The notes under the pieces were generated by a model. It was given only the letters and a program-made list of their open reading frames with translations. It did no database searches and was not told the DNA's origin. Both the position numbers and the translations under genes were made by a program. A stretch of 7,041 bases of DNA from CAZUGA01 sp964626505. GTDB taxonomy: Bacteria; Pseudomonadota; Gammaproteobacteria; Methylococcales; UBA1147. Positions 6,827-7,041 of this stretch are shown piece after piece (the stretch's first letter is position 1; every line of letters begins with the position of its first letter). The stretch lies in assembly GCA_964626505.1 (NCBI GenBank), contig CAZVFR010000191.1, positions 1-7,041 of the forward strand. The letters run 5' to 3'.

Positions 6827-6874
6827 CAGCTTAGCCTCAAATTACACATACAACTACGGGTTACTATTTTTAAG
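6827..6874. repeat. Short form of the 4982-5179 repeat flanks
   Basis: CAGCTTAGCCTCAAATT (6827-6843) is identical over 17 bases to 4982-4998. GTTACTATTTTTAAG (6860-6874) matches 5162-5179 apart from a missing GGC. Between them lie only 16 bases here, against 163 in the other copy, and the hairpin chain is absent. Confidence 0.65.
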
Positions 6875-7041
6875 AGTTGTTTAAACCCGCATTACTCATC
6901 AGAGGGCAAGATGATCGCGCAGCGATTTGTTTTCACGAGGGGTTTTCTGACTGAGCGGCATAGCGGCTGTCTTTCCGAAGGAAGAAAATTCCTTGTGGGA
7001 ACAAAGATCAAGCGAGGGCTTGTCATTCTGGTGAGGAATGC
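6875..7041. other. Right-edge intergenic region, hairpin-rich, probably repeat
   Basis: No convincing gene. Small perfect hairpins are visible, such as ATCGC-GCA-GCGAT (6914-6926) and TTCC-GAA-GGAA (6973-6983), and the edge reads GTCATTCTGGTGAGGAATGC. The style is that of dispersed intergenic repeats, and the element probably continues beyond the window. A minus-strand 44-codon frame (7026-6892) crosses it but lacks support. Confidence 0.4.

Noticed and set aside
6892..7026. Minus-strand 44-codon frame beginning MTSPRLIFVPTRNF
   Set aside because: No ribosome binding site, no recognisable domain, high Arg/Pro/Ser content and it lies over a hairpin-rich repeat-like region; probably chance or repeat-borne.

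Overview
The window reads as chromosomal DNA of a gammaproteobacterium. The moxR / DUF58 / transglutaminase set, the Slp-type outer membrane lipoprotein and the dispersed-repeat style of the gaps would fit a marine Cellvibrionales- or Pseudomonadales-like lineage. That placement is inferred from gene content; no rRNA or other taxonomic marker is present.

Left part (1-2918, minus strand): a TgpA-type membrane transglutaminase runs off the left edge with 649 codons visible. Upstream of it, 13 bases away, is a DUF58 protein. Middle (2919-4952): an unusually long gap carries a 161-bp near-palindromic repeat and a plus-strand Slp-family lipoprotein gene. Then comes the minus-strand MoxR AAA+ ATPase gene that normally directly precedes the DUF58 gene. 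The three-gene cluster therefore appears split by about 1.1 kb of unrelated DNA. Right part (4953-7041): a hairpin-rich intergenic repeat bounded by 10-bp inverted repeats, a Nif3/YbgI-family gene (plus), a short gap with a possible terminator, a single-domain cyclic-nucleotide-binding protein (plus), and a second repeat-like region at the right edge. That second region shares both flanking motifs, but not the core, of the repeat at 4982-5179.

Working together: MoxR (cytoplasmic AAA+ ATPase), the DUF58 membrane protein and TgpA (periplasmic transglutaminase domain anchored by several membrane helices) are the classical envelope-associated trio. Slp is an outer membrane lipoprotein, so it also acts in the envelope but probably has its own promoter. 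Nif3 and the cNMP-binding protein are apparently separate transcription units. All the intact genes look functional: catalytic, Walker and metal-binding residues are present and no frameshift was found. No complete new defence or mobile system is visible. The unusual content is in the intergenic repeats and the split operon.
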